Source: Theristus sp. LFF4_11 (Eukaryota > Nematoda > Chromadorea > Monhysterida > Xyalidae). Taken from it: a stretch of 47,288 nucleotides of DNA. Shown one piece after another: positions 1-12,655 of the stretch (positions are counted from its first letter, which is position 1; each line of letters opens with the position of its first letter). The notes beneath the pieces were generated by a model. That model made no database searches. It saw only the letters and a list, made by a program, of their open reading frames with translations, and was not told where the DNA came from. The stretch spans positions 1 through 47,288 of the forward strand of contig JASANC010004796.1 of NCBI GenBank assembly GCA_030248135.1, written 5' to 3'. Position numbers and translations under genes: made by a program.

Positions 1-172
1 GGAAAATCTGATTGTCAACAAAAATAGGTGCATCCGATGTTCGAACTGCGCGCTGAGTTTGAATATTGCACCTTTAGAACTAAATAAGGCTGTTTTTGGC
101 TCTTAAAATTGGCAAAAACATTCATGAAAAGTATCCTCCGACGTCAATTTAGACCTACCTTTTGCAGCATGT

Positions 173-1290
173 GGATTAGGGGTTGTTAAAAAAAAACATA
201 ATTCGTCATTTTTGTTTAAAATTTTTTTTTTTAATTTCAAAAATCAAAGTTGTGTTGCAAATCAACCAGGGAGTTCTAAGAACCACATTTGATGTGCAAT
301 CGCCTCCCGTATGACTCCCGTATGGCGGAACTTTCCAGATTTTGTTTGGGTGACCTCATTTACCCCTTTTCCAAACCGTTACCACACCTCTTCTTGTGTT
401 TTGACCCCATAACGTCACTAATTGTCCCCAGCCCAAGTGAAAATACACATAGCGGCTTGAAATTCGATTAATTCTGGATGTGTCGCGACGGCAGTACACG
501 AAACAGCAACCAGACAACGTAACGCTTGCAAACGGAGCAGCTCAGACGCTCAAATTTAGATTGCGAGGCGAATCGTCACCTTATCTGCATCGGAAATGGT
601 AAGCCAACCTTTGGGACGCTTAAAAACTTTATCGCAGATGTTGTTGAAGCCTGAAATCAGTCGGTAAAACGGTCCAAATGGACTGCTGACGGTTTTACGA
701 GGTAATATCAAAGAAAAATTTTGTTAAACTTTCAAAAAATTCTGCCAAAATTGAGGTTTTCAGAGCATATTAGAGGAAAAAATTTTAAATTTAAAAAAAA
801 TCGGCATTTTTGTTTTTTTTTAATCACTTTTTTTTTAATTTTGATTTTTGTTTAACAACCCTAATGTGGATCCAAACACAGGTTGTGTTTCTTGTTCCAA
901 GTTATTTTTCTGTGTTCCATAGTACTTTCTTGAATACTTCAGATAGAAAACGCACCGGTTCCAATCACGACTTCACGTTGTTGTTGGTGGACAATGCCGT
1001 GCTTCTTCGAAACGACAAATCGGCAACAGCCAAGAGTTGACAAGCAATTTTCTTCACATTTGAAACAAAAAAAACGGTTTTCTAAAAAAATTAATTTGAA
1101 ATATCAGTCAAATTGAAGGAGTCAACTTAATTGAAAAAAATTGAAGTAGTCCGTCCACCATATGGGAGTCATTCGGAAGGCGTTTACACATCAAATGGGG
1201 TTCTTCTGATTCAATTGGCACAACTTTGGTTTTCGAAATTAAAAAAAATAAACGATTTTTATTTTTTAACAACCCTAACCACACCAGTCC
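173..1290. repeat. Fold-back repeat with about 160-bp inverted arms
   Basis: The segment at about 173-340 matches the reverse complement of about 1137-1285. Both arms carry GGTTGTTAAA near the outer end, then an A/T-rich run, then ACATTTGATGTG or CATTTGATGTG, then TATGACTCCC-like sequence. A third partial copy of the outer end (TTAACAACCCTAATGTGGATC) lies at about 852-872. No transposase frame is visible between the arms. It looks like a non-autonomous fold-back DNA transposon with internal rearrangement. Confidence 0.6.
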
Positions 1291-1349
1291 GTCTCTTTTA
1301 AAATATTAAGGCGGTTGATGTTCTCAAAACTATGATAATAAAAATAAAT

Positions 1350-1600
1350 TGTACAGAATGGCCGAATAAATAAGGCAGTCCATCAAGGCGGGATCAGTCG
1401 CAGACTAGGAGTTGTCTTTTTCAAAAATGCCAATATAATTCATATTCATGTGTGCAAGGGAGAAAGAATGAACAGAATAGCACGAAGAATCCATTTGTCT
1501 AAATGAATGCGTCAAATTTGGCACAAAGTGGGCTTTGCGCCCCTTTTTGTTCATTCAAATTTCGCGCGCTCCTGCACCCGAAAAAGCCGTTCCCGGCCAT
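1350..1600 (+). mobile_element. Family A MITE, copy 1 (right end degenerate)
   Basis: The left end TGTACAGAATGGCCGAATAA and following sequence (AAGGCAGTCC, CATCAAGGCGGG, GTTGTCTTTTT, then CGCGCGCTCCTGCACC near the right end) match the copies at 17211-17483 and, inverted, 35322-35594. The right terminal inverted repeat survives only as GGCCAT. It is non-coding. Confidence 0.7.
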
Positions 1601-1639
1601 CCGAAGCAATGACCAGGCCTAAATTACTAAGGAATAAAC

Positions 1640-1775
1640 GGATTTGTTCTTGGTGGTCACGTGATGCGTGCAGGCCTTTCTGTGAGGGCAGAGTTTGGTT
1701 TGCACAGAAGGCATGCAAACCGTAATCAGCAACGAATCACCTGATTCCCTATAATTTTTAAAGTTGACTGTGGAA
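1640..1775. mobile_element. Family C MITE fragment
   Basis: TGGTGGTCACGTGATGCGTG, CAGAAGGCATGCA and a right end TATAATTTTTAAAGTTGACTG resemble the interior and terminus of the better preserved family C copy at 26953-27098. The left end is not recognisable. Non-coding. Confidence 0.5.
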
Positions 1776-2589
1776 CGCTTGTGTTTTAGTTTCAACGTGC
1801 GGCCGTTGAAAGGCGCTGCGGTCGCTTGTGCATTTAGTTTTAGCGGTGCATGTTTGGTTGTGTGAGTGTGCTTGGTGCTGTGTGTGCTTGTCTGTTTTAC
1901 GCAATCATGCAGTGCGTCTGCTGGTGTGTGTTGTTGCAAAGTGTCGCTGCTGTGTGTCGACGGACGTGTGGCCGGATCTGTCACATCATGTGCATCACAA
2001 CCAATCAGCACCTGTCACAACTATTAAAAAGAGCTAATCTGATCGCGATCTCTCGTTGTCGCTGCTCATTGCAACCGACCGCCGTCGCAAATGTTCTCGA
2101 TTAGGATCTTGCATGCGTGCACACGCTTGTCTGCGATCATTTGATCAACTCAATGCCCGCATAATGTCATGTTGTTTGTTCGCTTAGTTTCTCATCATCA
2201 TACGTTCGCATCGCATTCCGACATTTGCTGCTATTGCACTCAATTTCCCATGCAGTTCCACTCATCTGTTCGTTTTTTTTTGAAGCCAGTAGTTTTTCTG
2301 GTGATCATGTTATTGGGAGGTTTTTTCAATACAAATCCGTTGACTAAATTATTTGTGCTAAAAACATTCAATTCGATTGTCATTCAGTTTTTTGTTTATT
2401 CTAGAGTTCTGCCTATTTGCTCGTTTTCAACTTCAACGATACAATCTTTGAAAGAATGTCGTTTCTGTGTGTGCAGTTTATGGCACCGAAACAAAATAAA
2501 TCCTACATAAAGTAAAAATTGCAGAAAATTATGGACTCAAACATTGCATGTTTGTGACAATTCCCGCACCAAAGAAAAAATCAAACCCA
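1776..2589 (+). other. Upstream region and 5' leader of the teashirt-like gene
   Basis: No gene was found. The stretch 1840-2000 is T/G-rich with many TGTG runs. A probable 3' splice site (AAAAATTGCAG, ending about 2523) lies 66 bases before the chosen start codon, so a 5' leader exon probably begins there. An in-frame ATG at 2548 precedes the chosen one, and using it would bury the conserved N-terminal motif. Confidence 0.4.
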
Positions 2590-5500
2590 ATGCCTCGACG
2601 AAAGCAACAAAATCCAATCAGGTACGAAACTCGGAAAACCGAAGAAATTCAAAATGGAGAAACTGCAGTCGTTTCGTCCAGTTCTTCTGTGATACAAGGT
2701 TTGTTATGCATTGAGTGTCTTCACTTTGTTTGTTTCATTGTTTTTCACGTGTTGATCGTAGTCGGCTAGTCGTAAGTGTCCATTCACGATTGAAAATTTT
2801 AAACTGCAAAAATTTGAAAGCTACAAGTTTGTGTTGACTCTACATTGTGCATTTGTGTTTCAACCGCCCAATACTTTTAAAATAAGCTTTCATGATCGGT
2901 ACCTTTTCGGTCAGTGTTCATTGTCTACAGTGACGCTGTTTGTAACCTTTTGACCAGTTTACTTGGCACATACTGTACATGTGTCAGGAGCAACGCGGAT
3001 CACTCTGATTCCAAAAGTGTCACTGACATTGCACTCATACATGTATCACCTCATTTTAAAACCAGTGATGCAGAAATTTTTGTTTCTCTTTGCGTGTCAT
3101 GTGCGCTGTCGATCAAAAACGGGCAATGGGAGCATCTGCAGTCGACAGACAGCCAGTGAGAAGCGAATTGCTTCATCACCAAGATGCCATTTCGTTTGGC
3201 GCATTCGAGCATTCGTTTGTGTGTGTGTGTGTGCATCATGCGCAGGGCACAATGTGACATGTGCAGCGTAATAAGTTTTGCGCTCGGTTGACAGCAACAA
3301 CAACAGCATCCAGCAGTGCCCGGTTGCGATTGACAGCGTGCACGACATATTGCCAATCTAGTAGAATGATCGGCGGCTTGTGGCACAGTGGCTTGCGAGA
3401 CAATCGGTCATAATCAAAAGTGCTGCAGAGCCAGCGAGCACTCGCCTGCAGCGTTCGTGCAATGGTGCTGCGCCCTAATCATCATTCATCATGCGACAAG
3501 CGAAATGAGTGATGCCGCTAGTTTGCTTTGCTCATGCACACACTCAGCACCGTGTACACACACATACTACCTGCATCAGAGCGCAACAGAGCACGCACAC
3601 CGCCGCCTGTGTGCTAATCGTTTGTCGTGTTGTTGGTGAAGGCAGCAGCAGTAGACAGACACAGCGAACAGTGCAGCGTGTAAGCGAGCCGCAAAACGCA
3701 CAGCGCACAATCATGCGGCTCATTTCTGCGGCCGACACAGCGAGCGCCTGCATCAATTTTGAGTGGCGCGTTTGATACAGGCCGCCGACGACTGAGACAG
3801 TCGCACAGACAAACCGTGCGTCCATGTCGCTTTTGTGCTTTTCCAGCGGCGCACGGTGTAGATAGCTGGGCTGTGTGCGTGCGCACGGATGCTGTCACCT
3901 GTCAAATAAATCAATCAGCAAGCGCAGCAGCACTAGCAGCAGAGCACAAGCGTGCCACTGACTAAAGGCGCTTGTTTGTCGACACGTCGCTCAGTCATTC
4001 CTTTGCCGCAGCTTGTTGTCACAGACCCACCATGATGCATGATTATCCTGGGGACCGAGCGGCCAACGCCACGTGATATCGCGCATGTCTGCGTCTAATG
4101 CTATTTCCTAAACTGCCACTGTGTGAGCTTCGCTGCAGTTGGAGCAAAATTTTTACTATTCAACAAGTGAACGTTTTCAAGTGGAAGCGATGGATAGAAC
4201 TGCTTGGTTTTGACGTAATTGGTTTTGAAATCTATTGCGGCTAGCTCGGAATTTGCCGTCTTTTCGAAATAGCAGTTATATAATATTTGGTGTGTGCGTG
4301 TGTCAGTGCTGATGATTGTTCATATGGATCACAATGTGTGCCAAAACAAGACTACTTTACAATTTGACGTTGCAAATTCATACTGACCGCACACAGATTG
4401 CGTTTTGAGAAGGAAATTCGCATCACACAAATAAAGCGCAGTTATACGCAGATGAAATCAAGTGAGAGGCGGTGATTTACTGAAATCGCACTGATTGATT
4501 TGATTCTTTGCACTACTGTCGACATGATTGAGGTAACAACAACATACACTGTATATATTGGCGAAACTGAATATATTGAGTGCTTTGGGCTGCTTGATGC
4601 TGTGTGTGTAGTCCGTAAGCACATCACATCACCGATTTACATGCACAGACTCTGAGTGACGATGATCGTATTAGCAAGATCGCAGTCAGTGCCAAAGTGC
4701 TCCGCTGAATCAATGATTCGTGTTAGCACAGATGTATCACGTTTGCGTGTATCAAAATATGCTGATCACATAAAAAGAACAATTGCGAGCCAATCTTTTT
4801 ACTTGACAATCAATCAAGCGGTGTCCAGTCGGCCGCGGCAGCATGTGCATCTTGTAAGTGTGTCTCACTGTCGCCTGCATTCGTGTTTGCCCTGCATCAT
4901 GCGTGTTCCATCTCTTCAGACATTTCTGCCCCTCCACTGACTGACTGATGCTTCGTTTGCTAACAACAACAGCAGAATATTTTCTGCCTGTCCTGCTTTT
5001 GTGCATGTACGCCATGGTTCAATTTGCGAAATATACACACGGTTAACGAAACACACACATTCGTCATTAGGATCATGCGAGACGGTTTTGCGGCATCGAA
5101 TGATTGAGTTGACATTATTATGTGCACGTGCGTCTTCAACAGACACGCTGCAATCACTACAAACGTGCCATGTGAACACACTGATTGGGCACATTGGCGC
5201 ACGACGCTCAATATTTGGAAACACTTTGAGTGGCCAAACTAAACCACAACGCTGCAAATCTGCTTTTGTTTGTCCGCACACCTCGCCGAATACAGATGAA
5301 CCGGAAAACATCCGGTGTTGGAGAATGTTCAAGTTTTCTTTTTTCAAGATTGGATTCGTTCTTCATGTGGCACTACTATCGCTGACATGCTATATTTCAA
5401 TTTTGCATCCATCCATCCAACCGGCAGCATATAGCGATAGACGAGAAAAGATGGTCGTGAAAAAAGGCACATTGTTTGCGAGCGGATGCGAGCGATGCAT

Positions 5501-7336
5501 CGGCTAGCTGTTTTCGTCACATCAGTCATATCAAAGTCGACACTAGCGCCGCCCGCCGCTGTGTGTGATGCAGGCGAGCGCAATCGGCCGCATATGAATG
5601 TGCCGCAATAGACGCAGCCCATTACAATATGCACAAGCAGTTTGCCGCTTGGCGCCACGAGCATAACGCGCGATACAAGAGCGCCAGCGCGCGTCAGATT
5701 TTTGAATGATTGATGTCGGTGGCGGTTTGATTGATTCTCAACTGACACTCATTAATCTTGCATAATGGCATGCCAACGCATTGCATCCAGAGTGCGTGTG
5801 TGTGTGTGTGTGCCCTTTGTCAGTCTGTGTCTTATAACATCTATTCGTGCTGCAACAACACTAAAACTGGCCAAAGATGCTCACGCCAGAAGCAGTGCAA
5901 TTCTGCAACGAAGAGCACACAGGGCCACAAGCACAGTTCACAGTTTGTTTCGTGCGCCGTCGCTGCACGCTGGTCGCCCGCGACAGTTGAGTTGAGATGA
6001 GAATGACGTGTCTGCGAAGTTGCGAGCCGCTCGGATGTAATGGATGGATGCCGTCAGGGACGTGGCCTTGCTCTCTCTGCTGCCTTTATCCACCGCCGAG
6101 TGTTGCAATGGATTCATCATTTCCTGCAGCACACTGTACAAAGCGACCATTGTGTCTGCTTATCACAGTGCTGTGACAGAGGTGACCACTGAGACCATGG
6201 ACACAGCAGGGATGCTGTGCTCCGATAACGAGCTATTAATCATCAAGCATGACACAAATGATCCGAGTTGCACATGGTTCTTGTCTCCTTCAATGACGAC
6301 GCTTGTTCAACTGTAGCTGCAGCCTCAGTCTCGCCTGTTCTACAATGAAGTACCTTTTCCTTCGAACCGCACAATTCGATTCCAAAGTGTTTCTGTATCT
6401 TGTCCGCGTCAAACACTGTTTATTGAACAACAACAAAGTGAGCGTTCATCATATTGTAAAAAGGCAGTCGGAAGCAAAGCAGCCAACCGGTTAGGTCGGT
6501 GGGTGTTCGTAAAAAAGGCAATCACTTTGAGCATAGCCAGTGACGTTGTGTGCACAGTGTTTGAATGTATGCGTCCGTAGATAGCACAAGAAAAGGCACA
6601 GGCAGCCGCAGAAAGATGGAAACGATGCGGCAGCAGCAGAGTCTGTTATCAGTGCCGAATCAATCATCGTCGCGTCAAAAACAGACTCGTGCGCGCGCAT
6701 CCGAGCAGAGCGAATTGCTGCTGATGGGTGCCCGTGTACATGCAGCTTGCTTGACGGTAGCGCACTTGCGGCAACGAACGCCACGGCCATAAATCAAACG
6801 TGCATTTTAACAAGCACCATAGATGTAGACCAACGACATAACGAACATCACATACGATTGAACATACAAACGCACAGCGCCAATGCACGCGTGTTGACGC
6901 GCTGGGCAGACTAGAACAAACAACACTGTGCGTTGTGTGGCCGGCGCGGTGGCGACTGCTTGTGTGACTTGCTATGATTGTGTTCGGCGAACAGACACAC
7001 ACAGAGACAGAGCAGCACAGGCGTTGCGTTATTGCTGCGACGAACTGCCGTCAATCCATCCATCAATCGTTGCAGCGGTGTCGTTTCCATCTGCGTGCTG
7101 ACATTAATCATGCCAACAAAACATATAAAACCGCCCGCTCGCATCTGTGTGCTCGTACTGTGTGTGTTTCTCTGTGTACATACACGCACACATGTACGTT
7201 TATAAGTTGAAAAAAGATAGCGTGTACAGCAGCAGCATTCTCTCGTTGCCGGCGATGTCGGCGAATGCACAAAAAACACCAACGACGAAACACAACACCA
7301 CTGACACTAACTACAATTGTGCAAAATGCTACTATC

Positions 7337-7433
<97 letters not shown>

Positions 7434-9416
7434 CGGTGTTGTTTAGCAGAAGGGACACTGTATATCAGTTGTCGGTTGGTTTTCTTACAAAAACACATGA
7501 AAAACAAAGAAGATGCGAACCGACTAACCGTTTTGAATCCATACCTGAAAGCATTACACCCATTAAAGCAACGATACCAGGACACATGTACACAGCAGAA
7601 AGCATGGCTAATGATTACACTTTATTTACTTGTGCAGGTGAATCGGCCAGCAGTCAGTTGGGTCTCGATGCTGCACTTGAACCGAGCGGATCTGCAGTGG
7701 AAGAGGCGCCAGGCTGCACGAGCGCACGGGGCGCTCTTGACGACGGCGTTCTTGACCTGAGCGTGAAACGGCAGAAAACAACAGACACAGCAGTGGACGG
7801 TCGTCCCACAAAAACACCAACCGTCACAACTGCAGTGAAACGCACTTGCAACGGTAACACGAAACTGAACGGCAGCTTTACAAACTTTTCGGCTGAGTCT
7901 CTGTTGCTGAAGACAACACCGAACAATTCGCGCAATCATTCTGAACCGCCAGTGAAACAGAACCAAACGAGGTCGGAGTTGGTGCAGCAGTGTGCAGTGA
8001 AAGGCAGCAGTAAAACGTCGTGCAATCTTGAAAGTATCAATGCACCGTCGAGTACGTCATCATCGTCAGCGTCATCAAACGGCAACAAACGCAAATCGCA
8101 ATCGTCTTCATGTGGCGCAGTCAACTCGAACGGATCCTTGGATAAACTGTTTGATCTGGTCAGCAAGGTCGGCCACGAAGCGAACGCTGCGGGCACAATG
8201 GCAACGTCGTCGACGGCACAAAGCCTGCTGCCAAGCACAATGCTCTCGCCATCCGTCCTAGCACTCGATGCTGTCGCTCATGGTAGAGCATTTGGTGAGC
8301 AGAAAGCCTCCAAAAAAGCTATTTATACCGTTTTCGTTGTGAATGTTCTATGTATGTGGAAAACGGCATTTCATGCCAGGCCTCGCCGACGGATTGTCCC
8401 TGGAGGCGTTGTGCAACAGGAGCAGCTGTGCCGCGTCCACGTCACATGTGACACCCCCGAGTGACGTGCCCGGCCTCTCGATGCAGGAACTCTGGTGGAA
8501 GTACCTGAAGAAGGAGGAGTCTGCCGAGATGCGCCGCATGAACGAGGCAAAGCAAATATTCACTTGTCTCCAGTGTCACAGTAGTTTCCAGAGCATGGAT
8601 CAGCTCGTCAAGCACATGGAACAGACGCAGCATTTCGCAAATGTGCCAAAACATTACAGGTACACTGCATGTACTGGATGGTCTTTTGTTACAATATGCC
8701 CCATCTATTGCAATTTGCAAACTGTCTTTAAAATAATTAAACACCTTTATGTTTTTTAATCAAGTTGGTCTCTACAATACGCGCGCCAAAAAATGCGTCA
8801 GATGAAGATGAAACTGAAGTACTCGGAGCGCATGATGTACTATTGCTACCTGTGTCGAGCACCGTTCAACACTGCTGTGCATCAGCACTTCTCAGATTCG
8901 CACAACATGCACAACCCGGTGGAAAATATGAACTTCGTTCAGGTACTGCATTTGAATGAAATTTTTATTAAAAAAATTCGAATTTATTGACATTGTTCAT
9001 TGTTCGACACGTTACAGCTGTCCATGTAACAAAACGCCGTTTAACCAACTTGACAGGTGATCACAGCAGAAAACAACAACAGCTCGCTATCAACAGACGA
9101 CAAAGGTGCGATTCGTGGTAACAAGTCGAAACGCTATTCGAGTGGTGTCAGTGAGCATCCGCAGAGCAGCAGCAGCAACAAGGCCGCTTCGCTGTCACCA
9201 AGCAGCAGCGTCGAAGACACTTGGTCTCGAGTGTCCGAGCCGTTCACACTGAGCTCGTCTGCAACTGGCATCGCAATGCCGAGTTCAGCAGCCAGCCAGA
9301 AAAGTCCTCATGAACTGCTGATGAAGATGCAACAACTCGTGCAACAGGCAGCTGCAACAGCAACGGACTCGCACAACGCTGCTGTGTCGTGTGCCCTCAC
9401 CGGGTCGACCAGCTGA
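2590..9416 (+). CDS. tsh: Teashirt/Tiptop-like zinc-finger transcription factor
   Basis: Five coding exons: 2590-2698, 7638-8294, 8380-8659, 8765-8942 and 9057-9416; phases agree and give 527 aa. Exon 1 begins MPRRKQQNP, the N-terminal repression motif of Teashirt proteins (related to the FOG/SALL motif), which decides the start. Exon 2 is Ser/Thr-rich and carries VLDLSVK (about residue 75), a variant of the PxDLS CtBP-binding motif. Exon 3 holds a zinc finger with Teashirt spacing C-x2-C-x12-H-x5-H (FTCLQCHSSF...HMEQTQH). Exon 4 holds YYCYLCRAPF...HFSDSH, an atypical finger with only 10 residues between the second Cys and the His aligned with the canonical first His. The last exon is Ser/Gln-rich. 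The family acts in the nucleus as a mostly repressive patterning factor. It is shorter than fly or vertebrate members and shows no third finger. The exon 3/4 junction (AG|T) is the least certain. Confidence 0.8.
2699..7637 (+). promoter_or_regulatory. Large first intron of the teashirt-like gene, CA/TG-rich
   Basis: The intron runs from CAAG|GTTTGT to TTTACTTGTGCAG. About 3000-7250 is richer in G+C than the surrounding window and full of short CA/TG and GCAGCA runs, with stop codons in all frames at coding scale. No convincing exon was seen. A large, compositionally distinct first intron in a developmental regulator is a plausible place for enhancers; this is inference. A second donor-like site (CAG|GTACGA at 2621/2622) lies inside exon 1 but has an incompatible phase with exon 2. 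Confidence 0.4.
7338..7433 (+). repeat. Perfect (GTT)32 microsatellite
   Basis: Thirty-two uninterrupted GTT units lie in the last part of the first teashirt intron, about 200 bp before exon 2. Long frames crossing it (poly-Val, poly-Cys, poly-Leu; poly-Gln on the other strand) are by-products of the repeat. Confidence 0.95.
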
Positions 9417-9814
9417 CTGCCGCTATGTTGCTTGCATCGCTTCGTTTGGCTTTACATGCTTTTGTTTTTGCGTTTATCCTACTTTCCTTCAGTCCTATTT
9501 TCCCCAGCTGCAAATGACGCATTGCAATGTCTGTTCAAATTCCATTTCTGGTGTTTCACGGCAACAAACACGATCGTGTTGATTTGTTCAATTATACCAG
9601 ACACCCTGTTGTGTTGATCTTAATGACTGGTCTCACTTTTGCTTTCTGGCGTGTTTTTTAAGCAACATATGTATTTTCACGGTTAAAACTAAGATTCTGC
9701 ATAATTATTTTGCATGCTTGCCTTTAATCTGTGATTGTTTCATTGATTCATCGCTGTCATACTCCCCTGTCAAAAAGTTGTGCACGTTTGTTTATGGCTA
9801 TGTCTATGTGTTTC

Positions 9815-10615
9815 TTTCATCTAAAAATGCGGAGGGCGCATATAAAAGGCGGAATATGGATTTGTATAAGCAGTGATAAACTTGGTTTGATGACTATTTT
9901 CAAGTCTCTCGTGCCACACGGATAAAAAGGTACATAAGATTTATATTTTTGTGCCGCGTTGGTTTTGCTGAAAAACGTAAAAAACATCAAAAGTATTTTT
10001 GCATATCCTCTTCAGTTCAGTTTGAAACCATAGCACGTGTGAAACTGCAGAAAACAAAAAAAATCAGAGATTGTAAAAGGTTGCGTTTTGCATTTACATG
10101 CGTTTACATATAACGTTTCACATATATCGTTGCTAACGTAGACGCACAGCTAGTAAAGTGTTTGTACTACTCCGGTGACAAAAATGTGTTTTCTTCGTTA
10201 ATTGTCCCGTCTCCCACCGGTTCCAAAAACCCGGAGGTACCAAACTCCCGTGCATTGGTGTGCGAGTGTGCATGTTGGCTGAACCACCAGAAGAGACATT
10301 GCCTTCGCCAATGCCTCAACGCTTTGCTTTGGTTCAGGCAAACCAGTCCAGGTCTAATCTCTGTTTTTGGTGGTTTTAGCTCTCTATATACCCGAAATGC
10401 GGCGAATGTGGAAGTTTCGTTTGTCGAAAAAGTGGGAGGGCTACCATGTGCCACCGGAATAATGAATAAACGGCGCAAAAATATGGCTCTTATGTACTTG
10501 TTGCGGTGTGCCACATCAGAGACTTGAAAACGGTTTTTTAACTAAGTTTATCACTGCTTACACAAATCCATATTCCACCTTTTATATGCGCTCTCCGCAT
10601 TTTTGGATAATATTC
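9815..10615. repeat. Fold-back element about 800 bp long
   Basis: About 9817-9903 (AAAAATGCGGAGGGCGCATA, then a GGAATATGGATTTGTATAAG-like stretch) is matched in reverse complement at about 10525-10612. The pairing continues inward: GTACATAAG...ATATTTTTGTGCCG at about 9930-9960 against CGGCGCAAAAATAT...CTTATGTAC at about 10471-10500. No transposase was seen in the interior. It is a probable non-autonomous DNA transposon immediately downstream of the teashirt-like gene. Confidence 0.65.
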
Positions 10616-12655
10616 TAACTTTTACATAAACCCGAAAGGTCTTTAGGCACATATCCTTTTGAACTTTCCATTCGATATCCGTAACCCCGGATAACATAAT
10701 TTTTTTCGTCAATTTTTTACGGCCGATTCGCACGAAATCGTCACGATTCAGTATCTGGCGTTTCTCACATTCGAAAACAAACCCAAAATTTATAATCAGC
10801 GCATTGAATTATTGTTTTTCTTGTTTTTTTGGGCCGATTTAACCAAGTTCCTCGGACGATTTGTGAAAAGACAAAATTTGCGCCGTGGGAAGCATTGGAG
10901 AAAAAAATTAATGCGAAATTAAAAAAAATATGAAGCTGTTAGCCCAAGCTGAAATCTTTTAACACTGAAAATGCGCACACATTTTATGACATAACCAAAA
11001 AGGGGATAGAAGAATAAGTAACACCTTTTTCAAAATTAATGTTATGCGCACACAGCGTGTGTAGAATGTCACCACAAAAAATTCTTGTGCACCCAGCATA
11101 AACTGTGGATTATCTACCCGTGTGCGGCAGACAAAATTCTCAGCTCCTTTTACACTCACAGAGCGAGGCAAAGTTATTTTGGTGTTTTAGCGCGAACGAC
11201 CAATGATCCATATTATGCCGGCATCCGCTTTCCTAATGGGCATGATAAAAGAGTTAGGTTTACTCGGTTTTCTGTACGGTTAATTATTTTTGTTCGTTTG
11301 TAGATCTGATATGCTTTGTGATATATTCCGTGAAAAAGAACAGAACTACAACCCATCTGGCTAAAATATACAACTAGCAGATTGGTTGGTTTCACACTTG
11401 CATTTCACACATGTGCAAACTCCGCCTCCCCGGCAGAATGCATGCATCAACTGCACGTGTGTGCCAGATGGACTGTACAGATGTATTACGTTTCGATAAC
11501 TTTTGAAATCAGAAACTCAATTTATCACCCACGTTTGGGACTTTCTCAAACCGTTCTGTTCAATATGACTTTATTTTCGAACAGTCTGGAGAAAAATATG
11601 CAGGCAGAAAACGACAGGTTCAAAACGAACTGATCAACAATTACGTACAATCACCTGTATCATACAGCTGTATGTATACATAGGTAAACATAAAGGTTCA
11701 CCATCTTTTTAAGTAAAACAAAAAAAACAGAAAAAGCAATATGAAGCAATCTGTATAAAAGTCGCAAATGTTTTCTTGCGTGAAAAAAAGAGACCAAACA
11801 CAACGGCCAAATCAGTGAACAAGCATACAGCTTTCAATGTTTGGTTGGACACTGAAAATGTCATTAAAACGAAGTACTATCAAGTTATAATTATGTATTA
11901 AATGTGGAACACGGATACAGATTTTTTAACCATCAAAATTTCTGAATTTAACAAGTTACGAAACAAACTTCATTGAAATGGATCAGATTGTCGAGCTATA
12001 ACACCAGTGCTTAACGATACATGACACAGAGAGCGCTCGTTTTGAGGTTGAGTAAGGTTCTAAAATTTTAGGAATCTGAAAGTTATATTTGGTGGAGCGA
12101 CCTTAATATTGGTGACTAGAAGTTGAGGTGGCATAAATAAACTATTGAACAGCATTGACAAATGAATTGAACCGGCAGCGATACTTGACCCGCGATTCAA
12201 TATTTCAAAAAATTTCATATACAATCAGCAAACTACCGAAGGATCATGTCAATGTCATGTAATAGTGTCACTGTAACGTTTTTTAAAGCATGCTGTTTTT
12301 TTTGTTCTGACTCCCAATGTTTTTTATGTTTTTTTGGCCTCAGAAACATGATGTGGCTAAACCTTTGCCAATGGACGGTTTTGAAGAGCCTCTCAAATTT
12401 ATCTGACGGCTAAAACACATCTGGCAATTGGGAGAGCCACAACTAAAAAAACTGTTTTCTACTTCAAGACGAATACCAAAAACTGTGGGTTCATGGGAGC
12501 TGCTGACTTGTGTGGGTCAAAAAGTTCATTACTCAGGAAAACATCCGTTCAGAAAGCAAAAGCAACTTTCGCTAAACAGTGCGACGTACAAATGATTGAA
12601 GCCCGTATCTAATGAATGTGTGACTGACATACATATGACAATGAACTTGATAAAA
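10616..12655. other. Gene-free A/T-rich stretch
   Basis: No supported gene. A fragment resembling the family C interior (AACTCCGCCTCCCCGGCAGA followed by ATGCATGCATCAACTG) lies at about 11418-11455. The rest has no coding signal that I can defend. Confidence 0.4.

Noticed and set aside
6044..6316. 90-codon frame in teashirt intron 1, considered as an extra exon
   Set aside because: Has an acceptor-like TATCACAG, but the frame and phase do not fit between the first and second coding exons, and the direct junction is already in frame.
7265..7760. Long frames with poly-Cys, poly-Val or poly-Leu tracts on the plus strand and poly-Gln on the minus strand
   Set aside because: They come only from the (GTT)32 run. 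The true teashirt exon begins at 7638 after a clear acceptor.
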